Origin: Prevotella sp.
Lineage (GTDB): Bacteria > Bacteroidota > Bacteroidia > Bacteroidales > Dysgonomonadaceae
Assembly: GCA_031285905.1 (NCBI GenBank)
Contig: JAITVH010000022.1
Coordinates: 1 to 35,698 of the forward strand
Reading direction: 5' to 3'
Length of the DNA stretch: 35,698 nucleotides
Made by a program: the position numbers and the translations under genes. Under the pieces are notes generated by a model that saw only the letters and a list, made by a program, of their open reading frames with translations, made no database searches and was not told where the DNA came from. Of the stretch, positions 16,513 through 23,464 are shown piece by piece. The stretch's first letter is position 1, and the number at the start of each line of letters is the position of its first letter.

Positions 16513-16579
16513 TGTCGTGTCAAATACAAATTGTAGCTTCTCACGGTTTGCCGGCATTTTACACTTGACATAACACTAG
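16509..16579. repeat. 71-base MITE-like inverted repeat
   Basis: The arms CTAGTGTCGTGTCAA (16509-16523) and TTGACATAACACTAG (16565-16579) pair over 13 of 15 positions (CTAGTGT / ACACTAG and TGTCAA / TTGACA are perfect, CG versus TA is a bulge). The 41-base centre has no ORF. The left arm overlaps the stop codon of DUF4252 copy 1, and the right arm ends three bases before the duplicated promoter block. It could be a terminator, but it lacks a T-tract and looks like a small non-autonomous element. Confidence 0.6.
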
Positions 16580-16581
16580 AA

Positions 16582-16645
16582 GTCTCTATTATAGAAACGG
16601 GAAAATAGTGAAAACGATGCTTGAATTATAAACAATTTATATAAA
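16582..16645 (+). promoter_or_regulatory. duplicated promoter block, copy 2, with ECF-like elements
   Basis: The second copy of the block at 15972-16035, with an exact offset of 610 bases. GAAAC is at 16594-16598 and CGAT at 16615-16618, again 16 bases apart. The similarity continues into the start of the coding sequence (MNMKKH). Confidence 0.5.
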
Positions 16646-17083
16646 ATGAATATGAAAAAACATGTTATCTTTCTACTACTAATATTATCATTGAGTATTG
16701 CAGGATATAGCCAGAGTGTTGACCAATTGTTGAAAAAGGTATCAGAGACAGAGGATGTTAAAAAAACAGATGTGGATGCATCTATGATAAAAGATATGCC
16801 TTCCGGTAAAGAGATAGAAGGAGTTGAGGTCTACGATTTATCCTCCTGCTCCACAAAAGACAAGCAGGATATTAGCAAGCAAGTGGGCAAAATAAAAGAT
16901 TCTGATGGTTATGAAACGATGATGCATATTAAGGAGAAAAACGAGGTTCGCATTATGGCAAAAAACGAGGGGGATGTTATTAAAGAAATTATACTCTTGT
17001 GTATGAGTGGTAAAAACCTTGTAATCATCAAAATTACCGGAACGATAGAAGATTTCGACATAGATAATTTAATCAAGAATTGA
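16646..17083 (+). CDS. DUF4252 protein, exported (tandem copy 2)
   Basis: The 145-residue paralog of the preceding gene has the signal peptide MNMKKHVIFLLLILSLSIAGYSQ, nearly identical to copy 1, then SVDQLLKKVSETEDVKKTDVDAS and the same EGVEVYDLSSCSTKDKQDISKQ, GYETMMHIKEKNEVRIMAKNEGD and IILLCMSGKNLVIIKITGTI blocks. It lacks the glycine- and methionine-containing insert of copy 1. The promoter and signal peptide are much more conserved than the mature domain, so either the duplication is recent and the mature part is diverging under selection, or the upstream block is held by function. It stands 66 bases before the ECF sigma gene in the same direction. Confidence 0.82.
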   Translation: MNMKKHVIFLLLILSLSIAGYSQSVDQLLKKVSETEDVKKTDVDASMIKDMPSGKEIEGVEVYDLSSCSTKDKQDISKQVGKIKDSDGYETMMHIKEKNEVRIMAKNEGDVIKEIILLCMSGKNLVIIKITGTIEDFDIDNLIKN

Positions 17084-17148
17084 GGATATAATAAAACAAT
17101 ATACAAATGAAAATGTAGATAATAATAATTGATCTATTCTAAAAAAAT

Positions 17149-17661
17149 ATGGATGCAGATACTTTCAAAAAAGTGTTTCTTCCCTATCATCAGAAATTGT
17201 ACAGAATAGCCTATCGTATCGTGCAAGATGTTTCGAATGCCGAAGATATTATACAGGACACATATGTCAAACTGTGGAATTGTCGCAATGACCTTACAGA
17301 TGTGATTAATACAGAGGCTTTTGCTATCGCTACCCTCAGAAATACATGTTTTGACTTTCTGAGAAAAACGAAAAAAGAGCAATACTCGACATACGATACC
17401 GACATACCGGAAACGGTATCTTTGTTGAAGCAAATAGAAGTGAATGATGAGGCTAATCTGGTAAAAACACTGATAAATGAATTGCCTGAACAACAACGGA
17501 TAGTGATCATGCTGAAACATTGGGACGGATATTCAGATCAAGAGATAGAAGAAGCAACAGGGCTCAATCCGGGAAACATTAGAGTTATCCTGTCAAGAGC
17601 CAGAAAAACCATACGGGAGCAGTTTTTAAAAAACGGACAACAATGGAACCTAGCAAAATAA
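17149..17661 (+). CDS. ECF-type RNA polymerase sigma factor
   Basis: The 170-residue protein has region 2 at residues about 10-75 (FLPYHQKLYRIAYRIVQDVSNAEDIIQDTYVKLW and the DNA-melting stretch AIATLRNTCFDFLRK) and region 4 at about 105-160 (LINELPEQQRIVIMLKHWDGYSDQEIEEATGLNPGNIRVILSRARKTI). There are no extra domains. It belongs to the class common in Bacteroidota that is regulated by a one-helix anti-sigma factor encoded next door. The next gene overlaps it by 19 bases. Its probable targets are the two DUF4252 promoters just upstream, which carry GAAAC-N16-CGAT. This is an inference from position and motif shape. Confidence 0.93.
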   Translation: MDADTFKKVFLPYHQKLYRIAYRIVQDVSNAEDIIQDTYVKLWNCRNDLTDVINTEAFAIATLRNTCFDFLRKTKKEQYSTYDTDIPETVSLLKQIEVNDEANLVKTLINELPEQQRIVIMLKHWDGYSDQEIEEATGLNPGNIRVILSRARKTIREQFLKNGQQWNLAK

Positions 17662-18191
17662 AGAATCTTGTAGAAGCCTTTTACAATGGCCAAACAAGCC
17701 AAGAGGAGGAACAAATTCTGTATGATTACTTCAACAGTAATAACATAGCAGAAGAATTATTGAGGGAGAAAGAGTTATTCCTTCAAATATATGACACCGA
17801 TACAATAAATATACCTGATAATCTGGAATCTGATTTAAATAATCTTATTGATATTCTGAATGAAGAAGAAAAGGCCAGAAAGGGGTATCATAAAAGAAGG
17901 TTGTGGATACAACTGGGCAGCATTGCCGCTACTGTAGCCATACTGATATGTGCAGTTTATTTTAATCGAAAACCGGAAATAAGTGATGATATACCAGCTT
18001 CAGTTACTCTAAGTGTAGAAGACCAACAAAAAATACAAGAAGCTCAGAAGGCCTTAATACTTCTATCTTCAAATTTTAATAAAGGTATTGACCAATTATC
18101 TGTCGTTTCGACAAACTTTGATAAAACAAACGAAATATTAAACAAGACATTTAACCGTAAAAAACATGAAAATAAGAATAATACTCATTAG
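17643..18191 (+). CDS. putative one-helix anti-sigma factor
   Basis: The 182-residue protein starts inside the sigma gene (19-base overlap) and its 3' end overlaps the next gene by 26 bases, so all three are translationally coupled. Residues 1-85 are cytoplasmic and helical (KIKNLVEAFYNGQTSQEEEQILYDYF, like the N-terminus of FecR-type and other Bacteroidota anti-sigma factors). Residues about 88-107 form one transmembrane helix (LWIQLGSIAATVAILICAVYF). Residues 108-182 are periplasmic, helical and polar. There is no zinc-binding HxxxCxxC motif. It probably holds the sigma factor at the inner membrane, an assignment that rests on order, topology and length rather than on a firm family match. 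Confidence 0.75.
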   Translation: MEPSKIKNLVEAFYNGQTSQEEEQILYDYFNSNNIAEELLREKELFLQIYDTDTINIPDNLESDLNNLIDILNEEEKARKGYHKRRLWIQLGSIAATVAILICAVYFNRKPEISDDIPASVTLSVEDQQKIQEAQKALILLSSNFNKGIDQLSVVSTNFDKTNEILNKTFNRKKHENKNNTH

Positions 18192-18675
18192 CATATTTAT
18201 GATGTTTGGCCTGGTGAGCATCCAGGCTCAAGATGATATATTCGAGAAGCTCTCCGACCATGAAGATGTATCAACAGTCCTTATATCAAAAGCTTTACTA
18301 AAAATGATGGGCGGTATGATGGGCGGCGATATGATCCCGGATATGAGCATGGGCGGTATGATGCCGGGAGTGAACATTAAGGATATAGCTGGTAAACTGG
18401 AGCAAATAGAAATTTACAGTAGCGAGACTACCAAAGGCATAAAACTGATGAAGTCCGAAGCTGGCAAGCTTCAAAAAAATAAGTCGTATGAGGTACTTAT
18501 GAAAATTAAGGATAAGGATGAGAATGTAACTTTCTATGGAGGACGTAAAGACAAAAGTAGATTTAAAGACCTGATCATGTTCGTAGATAATGAGGGAGAA
18601 TGTTCCATCATTCGCATATCAGGTTCATTCACGGCTGAGGATGTACAGGGCGTCATTGATGGAAAGAGTGATTGA
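18166..18675 (+). CDS. DUF4252 protein, exported, with methionine-rich segment (third copy)
   Basis: The 169-residue protein has a signal peptide (residues 4-20, cleaved at IQAQ|DDIF). The DUF4252 body reads EDVSTVLISKALLKMM, KLEQIEIYSSETTKGIKLMK, KSYEVLMKIKDKDENVTFYGGRKD and LIMFVDNEGECSIIRISGSF. Between residues 47 and 66 there are nine methionines among glycines (MMGG, MMGGDM, MSMGGMM), much denser than in the two tandem copies upstream. Methionine-rich stretches in exported proteins sometimes bind copper or silver, but this is only a suggestion. It begins within the anti-sigma gene (26-base overlap), so it is firmly part of the sigma operon. Confidence 0.85.
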   Translation: MKIRIILISIFMMFGLVSIQAQDDIFEKLSDHEDVSTVLISKALLKMMGGMMGGDMIPDMSMGGMMPGVNIKDIAGKLEQIEIYSSETTKGIKLMKSEAGKLQKNKSYEVLMKIKDKDENVTFYGGRKDKSRFKDLIMFVDNEGECSIIRISGSFTAEDVQGVIDGKSD

Positions 18676-18734
18676 TATATCATCAAATTATGAAGTATTC
18701 AATGCTTTTACTTATCAACTAAAAATATTCACAT

Positions 18735-19856
18735 ATGAGAAAAATAACGTTTCTGTTTTTAGCAATCCTATTCGCTTTCTCGGCTTCGGCCCAAACCATC
18801 ATTACCCAAAATGATAAAAAGGGAGTAATAGACGATAATGGAAATGAAATCATTGCACCATCTTATGACGAAATCCGTTATGAGTCAAAAAAGACTTATG
18901 ATCTGGAAAATAACATTTATCTGGTAACTGTCAATAATAAAAAAGGAGTCATAAATTACGATGGGAAACTGGTTATTGAACCAAGATATGATTCGATTTA
19001 TTATGATCCCGAGTGTATCAGATATCTGGTAACGGAAAATGGGAAAAAAGGAGTGGTCGATAGGGATGGAAAAACTATCATCGAGCCTGAATATGATGAC
19101 ATTGGCTATAGAGGATTGGTAACAGCTTTTCGAGCAACAATTTCCGAATCAAATTCACAACCTGATAAAAGCACAAAATACAAACTGGCGGGTATTACTA
19201 TTATGGAAATTATCGGTGATGGCGGTTTCGATCCTAATAATTTTGAAAGTAAGCTTGATAAAATAGGTCTTATTTATTGGGTTACAAAGGATGGAAAAAA
19301 AGGTGCGGTAGATGAAAACGGAAATATAATCTTCACTCCTCAATTTGAAGATATAGAATATGAGAAATCGAATAATGCATACATTGTAACTGTCAATAAA
19401 AGAAAAGGAGTAATAGATTGTGAAGGAAATACTATTGTCGCTCCAGAGTATGACCGTATCGATTACAGAGAAAGAAATGATGCCTATCTGGTAACTCTTA
19501 ATGGTAAAAAAGGAATACTTGACAGCAAGGGGAAGACTATTGTCGTTCCCGAATATGACTATGTCGATTACCGTGAAAGGAACAATACATACATGACTAC
19601 CCTAAATGGCAAAAGAGGAATACTTGATAACGAAGGGAAAACCATTATAGCCCCTGAATATGATTATCTTGATTTCAGAGAAGGAAACAATGCATACATG
19701 GCAATCCGCAATGGCAAAAAAGGAGTTCTCAGCAATGAAGGGAAGGCTATTATAGCTCTTGAATATGATCGCATAGATTTTAATGAAAACAAAATCTATG
19801 CCTCGAAAAATGATGGAGAAAAGGTTGCCTTTGACAAAAACGGAAATAGAATCTAA
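18735..19856 (+). CDS. secreted KG-type (WG-like) repeat protein
   Basis: The 373-residue protein has a signal peptide (MRKITFLFLAILFAFSASAQ, cut after residue about 20) followed by eight repeats of about 35 residues and a final partial one. The repeat consensus is NGKKGVIDxxGKTIIxPEYD. It is the WG-repeat frame, but lysine (KKG, RKG or KRG) replaces the usual tryptophan in every unit. Repeats 5-8 (19.4-19.8 kb) are similar in DNA at a 105-base period, so they grew by recent internal duplication. Between repeats 3 and 4 (residues about 130-180) there is a non-repeat insert with a GDGGFDPN stretch. It should be periplasmic or surface-exposed and may bind protein or glycan. It is 59 bases after the third DUF4252 gene and shares its direction. 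Confidence 0.82.
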   Translation: MRKITFLFLAILFAFSASAQTIITQNDKKGVIDDNGNEIIAPSYDEIRYESKKTYDLENNIYLVTVNNKKGVINYDGKLVIEPRYDSIYYDPECIRYLVTENGKKGVVDRDGKTIIEPEYDDIGYRGLVTAFRATISESNSQPDKSTKYKLAGITIMEIIGDGGFDPNNFESKLDKIGLIYWVTKDGKKGAVDENGNIIFTPQFEDIEYEKSNNAYIVTVNKRKGVIDCEGNTIVAPEYDRIDYRERNDAYLVTLNGKKGILDSKGKTIVVPEYDYVDYRERNNTYMTTLNGKRGILDNEGKTIIAPEYDYLDFREGNNAYMAIRNGKKGVLSNEGKAIIALEYDRIDFNENKIYASKNDGEKVAFDKNGNRI

Positions 19857-19888
19857 AGATAAACCTAACAATATTTAAATAATTACTT

Positions 19889-20428
19889 ATGAGACACTTA
19901 ATGCTTCTGCTTATTGCAATCCTACTTAGTCCTTTGTTTTTTGCCCAAACCATCATTATCCAAAATAATAAAATGGGAGTGACAGATGAAGATGGCGATA
20001 TACTTATCTCTGCTAAATATGACAATATTGTTTATGAAGCAAGAAGCAATACATATCGGGTAGTTCTTAACGGGAAAAAAGGTCTTTTGGATGAGGATGG
20101 CGATGTACTTATACCAGTCATATACGATGATATTGAAATAAGAGATAATACATATAGAGTAACTCTTAATAGGAAAAAAGGTCTTCTGGATGAAGACGGA
20201 GATATACTCATTCCTGCTGAATATGATGATATTGCTTATCAAGCAAAAAACAATACATATTGGATAACATTAAACAAGAAAAAGGGAGTATTAGATGAAG
20301 ACGGAGATCAGATTCTGCCTTGCGAATTTGATAAAATCGAATTTAAGAAAGATAAGTACCATGCGACCAAAGGTAAACAAAAGATGATTTTTGATGAGGA
20401 TGGGGATGAAATAGACGAAGATGAATAA
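19889..20428 (+). CDS. secreted KG-type repeat protein, acidic paralog
   Basis: The 179-residue paralog of the preceding gene starts 32 bases after it. A signal peptide (MRHLMLLLIAILLSPLFFAQ) is followed by four repeats and a partial fifth, with the same KKG core (KMGVTDEDGD, KKGLLDEDGD, KKGLLDEDGD, KKGVLDEDGD). Every unit carries DEDGD in the turn, and the protein ends in an acidic tail, DEDGDEIDEDE. The repeated acidic turns could bind calcium, but the residue spacing does not match the canonical EF-hand or dockerin loop. Export followed by interaction with the longer KG protein or with DUF4252 proteins is possible. A strong hairpin follows the stop. Confidence 0.8.
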   Translation: MRHLMLLLIAILLSPLFFAQTIIIQNNKMGVTDEDGDILISAKYDNIVYEARSNTYRVVLNGKKGLLDEDGDVLIPVIYDDIEIRDNTYRVTLNRKKGLLDEDGDILIPAEYDDIAYQAKNNTYWITLNKKKGVLDEDGDQILPCEFDKIEFKKDKYHATKGKQKMIFDEDGDEIDEDE

Positions 20429-20433
20429 TTTAG

Positions 20434-20470
20434 ATAGTGCATTATAAGATCAATTATAATGCACTATTTT
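20434..20470. terminator. bidirectional terminator after the sigma/DUF4252/KG operon
   Basis: A perfect 14-bp stem, ATAGTGCATTATAA / TTATAATGCACTAT, with a 6-base loop (GATCAA) is followed by TTTTCATTT on the plus strand. It separates the KG-repeat gene from the convergent lutC. Confidence 0.88.
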
Positions 20471-21048
20471 CATTTCAGAATAACAGTAACCCCTCTGGCT
20501 CCATGGGCTCCTACTATCAGAGCTTGCTCTATATCAGCTGTTTTGGACGGACCTGAGATAAATGTCCCGAATCCATAGTCATTAAAGGTTATCCTTTCGT
20601 ATGCTTCATGCATATTGTTTACAACTTTCTCTTTATCGAGTATAATCACCAGATACTCAGCGATGAAGTACAAAGCCTTTTCTTTCACAGACTGAGGTAT
20701 CCACACACAACCGTTTTCAGCTACCCCTATCTCTCCCTTAACTATTGCCAGATCTGTACCATTCAGGTTAGCAGGATTTTCCACTTCATCTGGATTTAAT
20801 GTAGTAATGGTAATGTCCTCTAAATTAGAGGCTATAGTTTGAGATTCGGGGTATAGTGACCTGATAACAGTGTTTATATCCTCCTCTTTACCTAGGAGGA
20901 TCGCATTACCGCCTACAGTTTTGGAAGCCTCAATAAAACGGGCGATTTTGTCCAGATATTCTATTACCTGAATATCCATATCTGGCATATCATACTGTAC
21001 TTTAATATGCTTTCTTACATTTCCTAATATATCTTCTTTACTACTCAT
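20470..21048 (-). CDS. lutC: LUD-domain protein, lactate utilization protein C
   Basis: The 192-residue protein is a single LUD domain: VEYLDKIARFIEASKTVGGNAILLG at the N-terminus, then NLNGTDLAIVKGEIGVAENGCVWI, KALYFIAEYLVIILDKEKVV, and the C-terminal YGFGTFISGPSKTADIEQALIVGAHGARGV, which is the LutC signature. LutC is the third subunit of LutABC, the iron-sulfur complex that oxidises L-lactate to pyruvate. The partners LutB and LutA lie upstream on the same strand, but a 2.1-kb GH172 gene and a 320-base repeat region intervene. The start is only 13 bases after the GH172 stop, so lutC is now transcribed together with the glycosidase gene. Confidence 0.9.
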   Translation of the reverse strand: MSSKEDILGNVRKHIKVQYDMPDMDIQVIEYLDKIARFIEASKTVGGNAILLGKEEDINTVIRSLYPESQTIASNLEDITITTLNPDEVENPANLNGTDLAIVKGEIGVAENGCVWIPQSVKEKALYFIAEYLVIILDKEKVVNNMHEAYERITFNDYGFGTFISGPSKTADIEQALIVGAHGARGVTVILK

Positions 21049-21060
21049 ATACTTTATTGT

Positions 21061-23142
21061 TTAGAAGGGAATTAATTGTAAGCAATCCAAGCCAAACATG
21101 TATTTTTCTCCTTGCGATTGCTTGTTAGTTCCGGTTATTTCAATTCTTAATTTGATCTCACCTGATAAAGGGATAAAAGAACCAAGTTCTATCGGTTTGG
21201 AAGGAATAACATTTCTATCATATCCGTCAAAAGATACATGTGTGGGTTTATCATTCACTTTGAACGTAATAATGCCGTAATCAACAGCATGGGTTGCGTA
21301 TACGATTATTTTATACTTTCTTTCTTCCAGATTATTAAACCTGAATTCTATATAATCTCCTATTTTGCCCTCTTTACCTAGTAATTGGGTTGCACGGCTC
21401 CACTTGCCTCCTTGAAAGTCGGTCATACCCTGATTTTCAACTTTCAGAGAAGGGCTTTTTTCCGTAATTTCCATTGTCTCAAATTCTATACTATTGGCTA
21501 TTTTGTAATCTTTTGGGTTTTCAGGTGCGGGTACAAGCTTTCTTCGAGCTTCTTCTTCTCCAGAAGTGCCAATAGCCTGCGAGTCATAGTCGCCATACCA
21601 GTAAATGGTAGTCGCATAATCGGCATGGCCTCTTTCCCAACCCATCATTTCTATATCGAACTTAAATTTCTCTTTAAATGGGATGCCATCAAGGTTACGT
21701 GTACGAAAAAAGGCGTTGTAGCCATGCGAGCTTTCCAGATCGGCACGTGGTGCACCTCCAAATGGTGTATAGAATGGTACGACCGGTGCCCATGAACTAT
21801 TATAGTAATCTTCTGTCCCGGTACCAAAATGTGAAGGGAAAGTATCATTATCTACCCATATCTTTTCGTCTCCCTCTCCATACCAACGGGGAGCATGGTT
21901 AAATAAAGATAATAAATCGCCTTTGTAGATTCCCCGTCCCTCTATTGTTGCAAAATTCCAGTCGATACACTTATCCGGCTCATTATATCTATATATAGGG
22001 ATTCCGGTTTCCTGCCGCCATGAACTATGGAAGTAGAGGGAATGTTTATCCCACTTGAGCGGAGAGATATTGGTCTCCATTCTCACATCTATTGGTAAAG
22101 ATGAAATATTTATCAGTTTCAGGATTCCCTCTTCCTTATATGGCATCAGCCAACGGCTTGTTATATTTCCTTTTCCATCCGAATCCAGATACCAGCTTTT
22201 TACATATGGTGCGCCCATTCCTCCTCCCGAAAAATCACTTAAAGGAACCCAAACTGTTTGCTTACCGTCAAAGCTGGCACAGAATATAATTTCTCTCATC
22301 AATTGGTCAAATTGAACGCTGTTTTGTGTATCAATATTAAATTTTACTTCATAAACAGCATTTTCTCCTTTGGGTAACTCTAATATTAATGAATCGGAAG
22401 CAGATAAGCTCTTGCTTTCTGTAAGTATTTCTCCACTTTTAGCCAGAACAGGATCCAGGAGCAGATTATCGACTTCTGCAATTCTCTTTTCAGCCCTTTT
22501 TAAGACTTCGGCTGAGAAAGTTTCAATATCCGTATTTTTAGGGTATTTTCGGAAATTGATTCCATAATACTTAGGAGTGGGATTAATGCCCGGTTCATCT
22601 TCAAATGTAATTTTACACCCTTTAGTATAAGGTATAGGTAGGAAAAGTGTATTTCCTCCTTTCCCTTCGGGTTCGTAACTGGTATGAGGCTGAAGTAAGC
22701 CACGTCCTATACCGGGAACATCCATCTTCATCAGGTCATATGCAGGAATAGTCCATCCCGGTTGAGTTGATCCATCGAAATAGAAACGCCATGTTCCCCT
22801 TTTATCTATTGTTGTTATCCAGATACGGGTAATTACCCCCGGCCCGGTTTCATCAAACATTACTTTTTCGAATCTTTCACCTATAGTATCTATCCGTATG
22901 ATACCGAAACCATCATCATTGGCAAACCAGGTAGGGTCGTCAGGCGACACTGAACGCCGGTCATAACTGCTCTCTTGATGGCAGGTATAATATGGATCAG
23001 GAAAACAGGATAGCTTTTCCACCGAAACCATTTCATCCAGAAGTGATTCTAAGGTGATAACTTGCTGTTTTCCACACCCCGGATAATAGAATAATATCCC
23101 TATCGGAATAATTAATAAATAGATACATCGGATCAATTTCAT
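21061..23142 (-). CDS. GH172 (DUF2961) glycoside hydrolase, lipoprotein
   Basis: The 693-residue protein has a lipoprotein signal (MKLIRCIYLLIIPIGILFYYPGC, lipidated at Cys23). The DUF2961/GH172 core covers about residues 60-530. Its hallmark HFGTGTEDYYNSSW is near residue 440, with Glu444 a likely catalytic acid; GPGVITRIWIT and MMGWERGHADYATTIYWYGD are further conserved blocks. Residues about 545-693 form a second beta-sandwich that looks like a carbohydrate-binding module. GH172 enzymes act on fructofuranose- or arabinofuranose-type linkages and usually form trimers. The present substrate is unknown. The protein should be on the outer membrane or surface. The gene lies between lutB and lutC, an odd place for a glycosidase, and its 5' side carries direct repeats. 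Confidence 0.88.
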   Translation of the reverse strand: MKLIRCIYLLIIPIGILFYYPGCGKQQVITLESLLDEMVSVEKLSCFPDPYYTCHQESSYDRRSVSPDDPTWFANDDGFGIIRIDTIGERFEKVMFDETGPGVITRIWITTIDKRGTWRFYFDGSTQPGWTIPAYDLMKMDVPGIGRGLLQPHTSYEPEGKGGNTLFLPIPYTKGCKITFEDEPGINPTPKYYGINFRKYPKNTDIETFSAEVLKRAEKRIAEVDNLLLDPVLAKSGEILTESKSLSASDSLILELPKGENAVYEVKFNIDTQNSVQFDQLMREIIFCASFDGKQTVWVPLSDFSGGGMGAPYVKSWYLDSDGKGNITSRWLMPYKEEGILKLINISSLPIDVRMETNISPLKWDKHSLYFHSSWRQETGIPIYRYNEPDKCIDWNFATIEGRGIYKGDLLSLFNHAPRWYGEGDEKIWVDNDTFPSHFGTGTEDYYNSSWAPVVPFYTPFGGAPRADLESSHGYNAFFRTRNLDGIPFKEKFKFDIEMMGWERGHADYATTIYWYGDYDSQAIGTSGEEEARRKLVPAPENPKDYKIANSIEFETMEITEKSPSLKVENQGMTDFQGGKWSRATQLLGKEGKIGDYIEFRFNNLEERKYKIIVYATHAVDYGIITFKVNDKPTHVSFDGYDRNVIPSKPIELGSFIPLSGEIKLRIEITGTNKQSQGEKYMFGLDCLQLIPF

Positions 23143-23464
23143 ATACTCAATTTTAACTAAAAAGTAACAAAGGTGACAGGTTTTAGCTTTTAGCCAATAG
23201 CCGCTAGTTCTTAGCTTTTATTTTCTCTTTACATACGCTCCACTCCTGTGATCGTTGGTTGTCATCCTGAGGAACGAAGGATCTCTTATATGAATGAGAT
23301 GCTTCCTATCGTCAGTATGATAATAGCAAACATTTTAACTAAAAGGTGACAAAGGTAACACTTTTCCTTTCATCCTTTCAAAGAACATTTTTTTTCTGAA
23401 AGCTGTCAGCTAATGGCTAAAAGCTAACGGCTCTATTACTATAGATAAATTCAAAATAAAAACT
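23143..23464. repeat. repeat-rich spacer upstream of the GH172 gene
   Basis: There is no gene here. A 29-base direct repeat (26 of 29 identical) is present at 23150-23178 and 23332-23360, both beginning ATTTTAACTAAAA. On the minus strand the outer copy contains a perfect TACCTTTG -7 box (23357-23350), while the inner copy has CACCTTTG. Between the copies lie a TTAGCTTTTAGCC-like tract, a segment shared with 27-52 (23228-23252) and the palindromic repeat at 23261-23321. The rest (23361-23464) includes another AGCT-rich tract resembling the first. Confidence 0.65.
23261..23321. repeat. dispersed palindromic repeat, copy 1
   Basis: GTCATCCTGAGGAACGAAGG..ATCTC..GAGATGCTTCCT..GTCAGTATGAT has the pattern of the widespread GTCAT..TGA / TCAGCATGAC dispersed repeat. 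A second copy is at 28347-28408, where GAGATGCTTCCT is identical. Confidence 0.65.

Noticed and set aside
1451..16585. Shared 13-mer ACACTAGAAGTCT in the palindrome at 1.4 kb and beside the 71-base hairpin at 16.6 kb
   Set aside because: A match of this length between two places in an AT-rich 35-kb window can arise by chance, and the surrounding sequences do not match.
19425..19760. Regular 105-base DNA repeats that might suggest a CRISPR-like array
   Set aside because: The repeats are in frame, each encodes one protein repeat, and there are no unique spacers; it is a coding tandem array.
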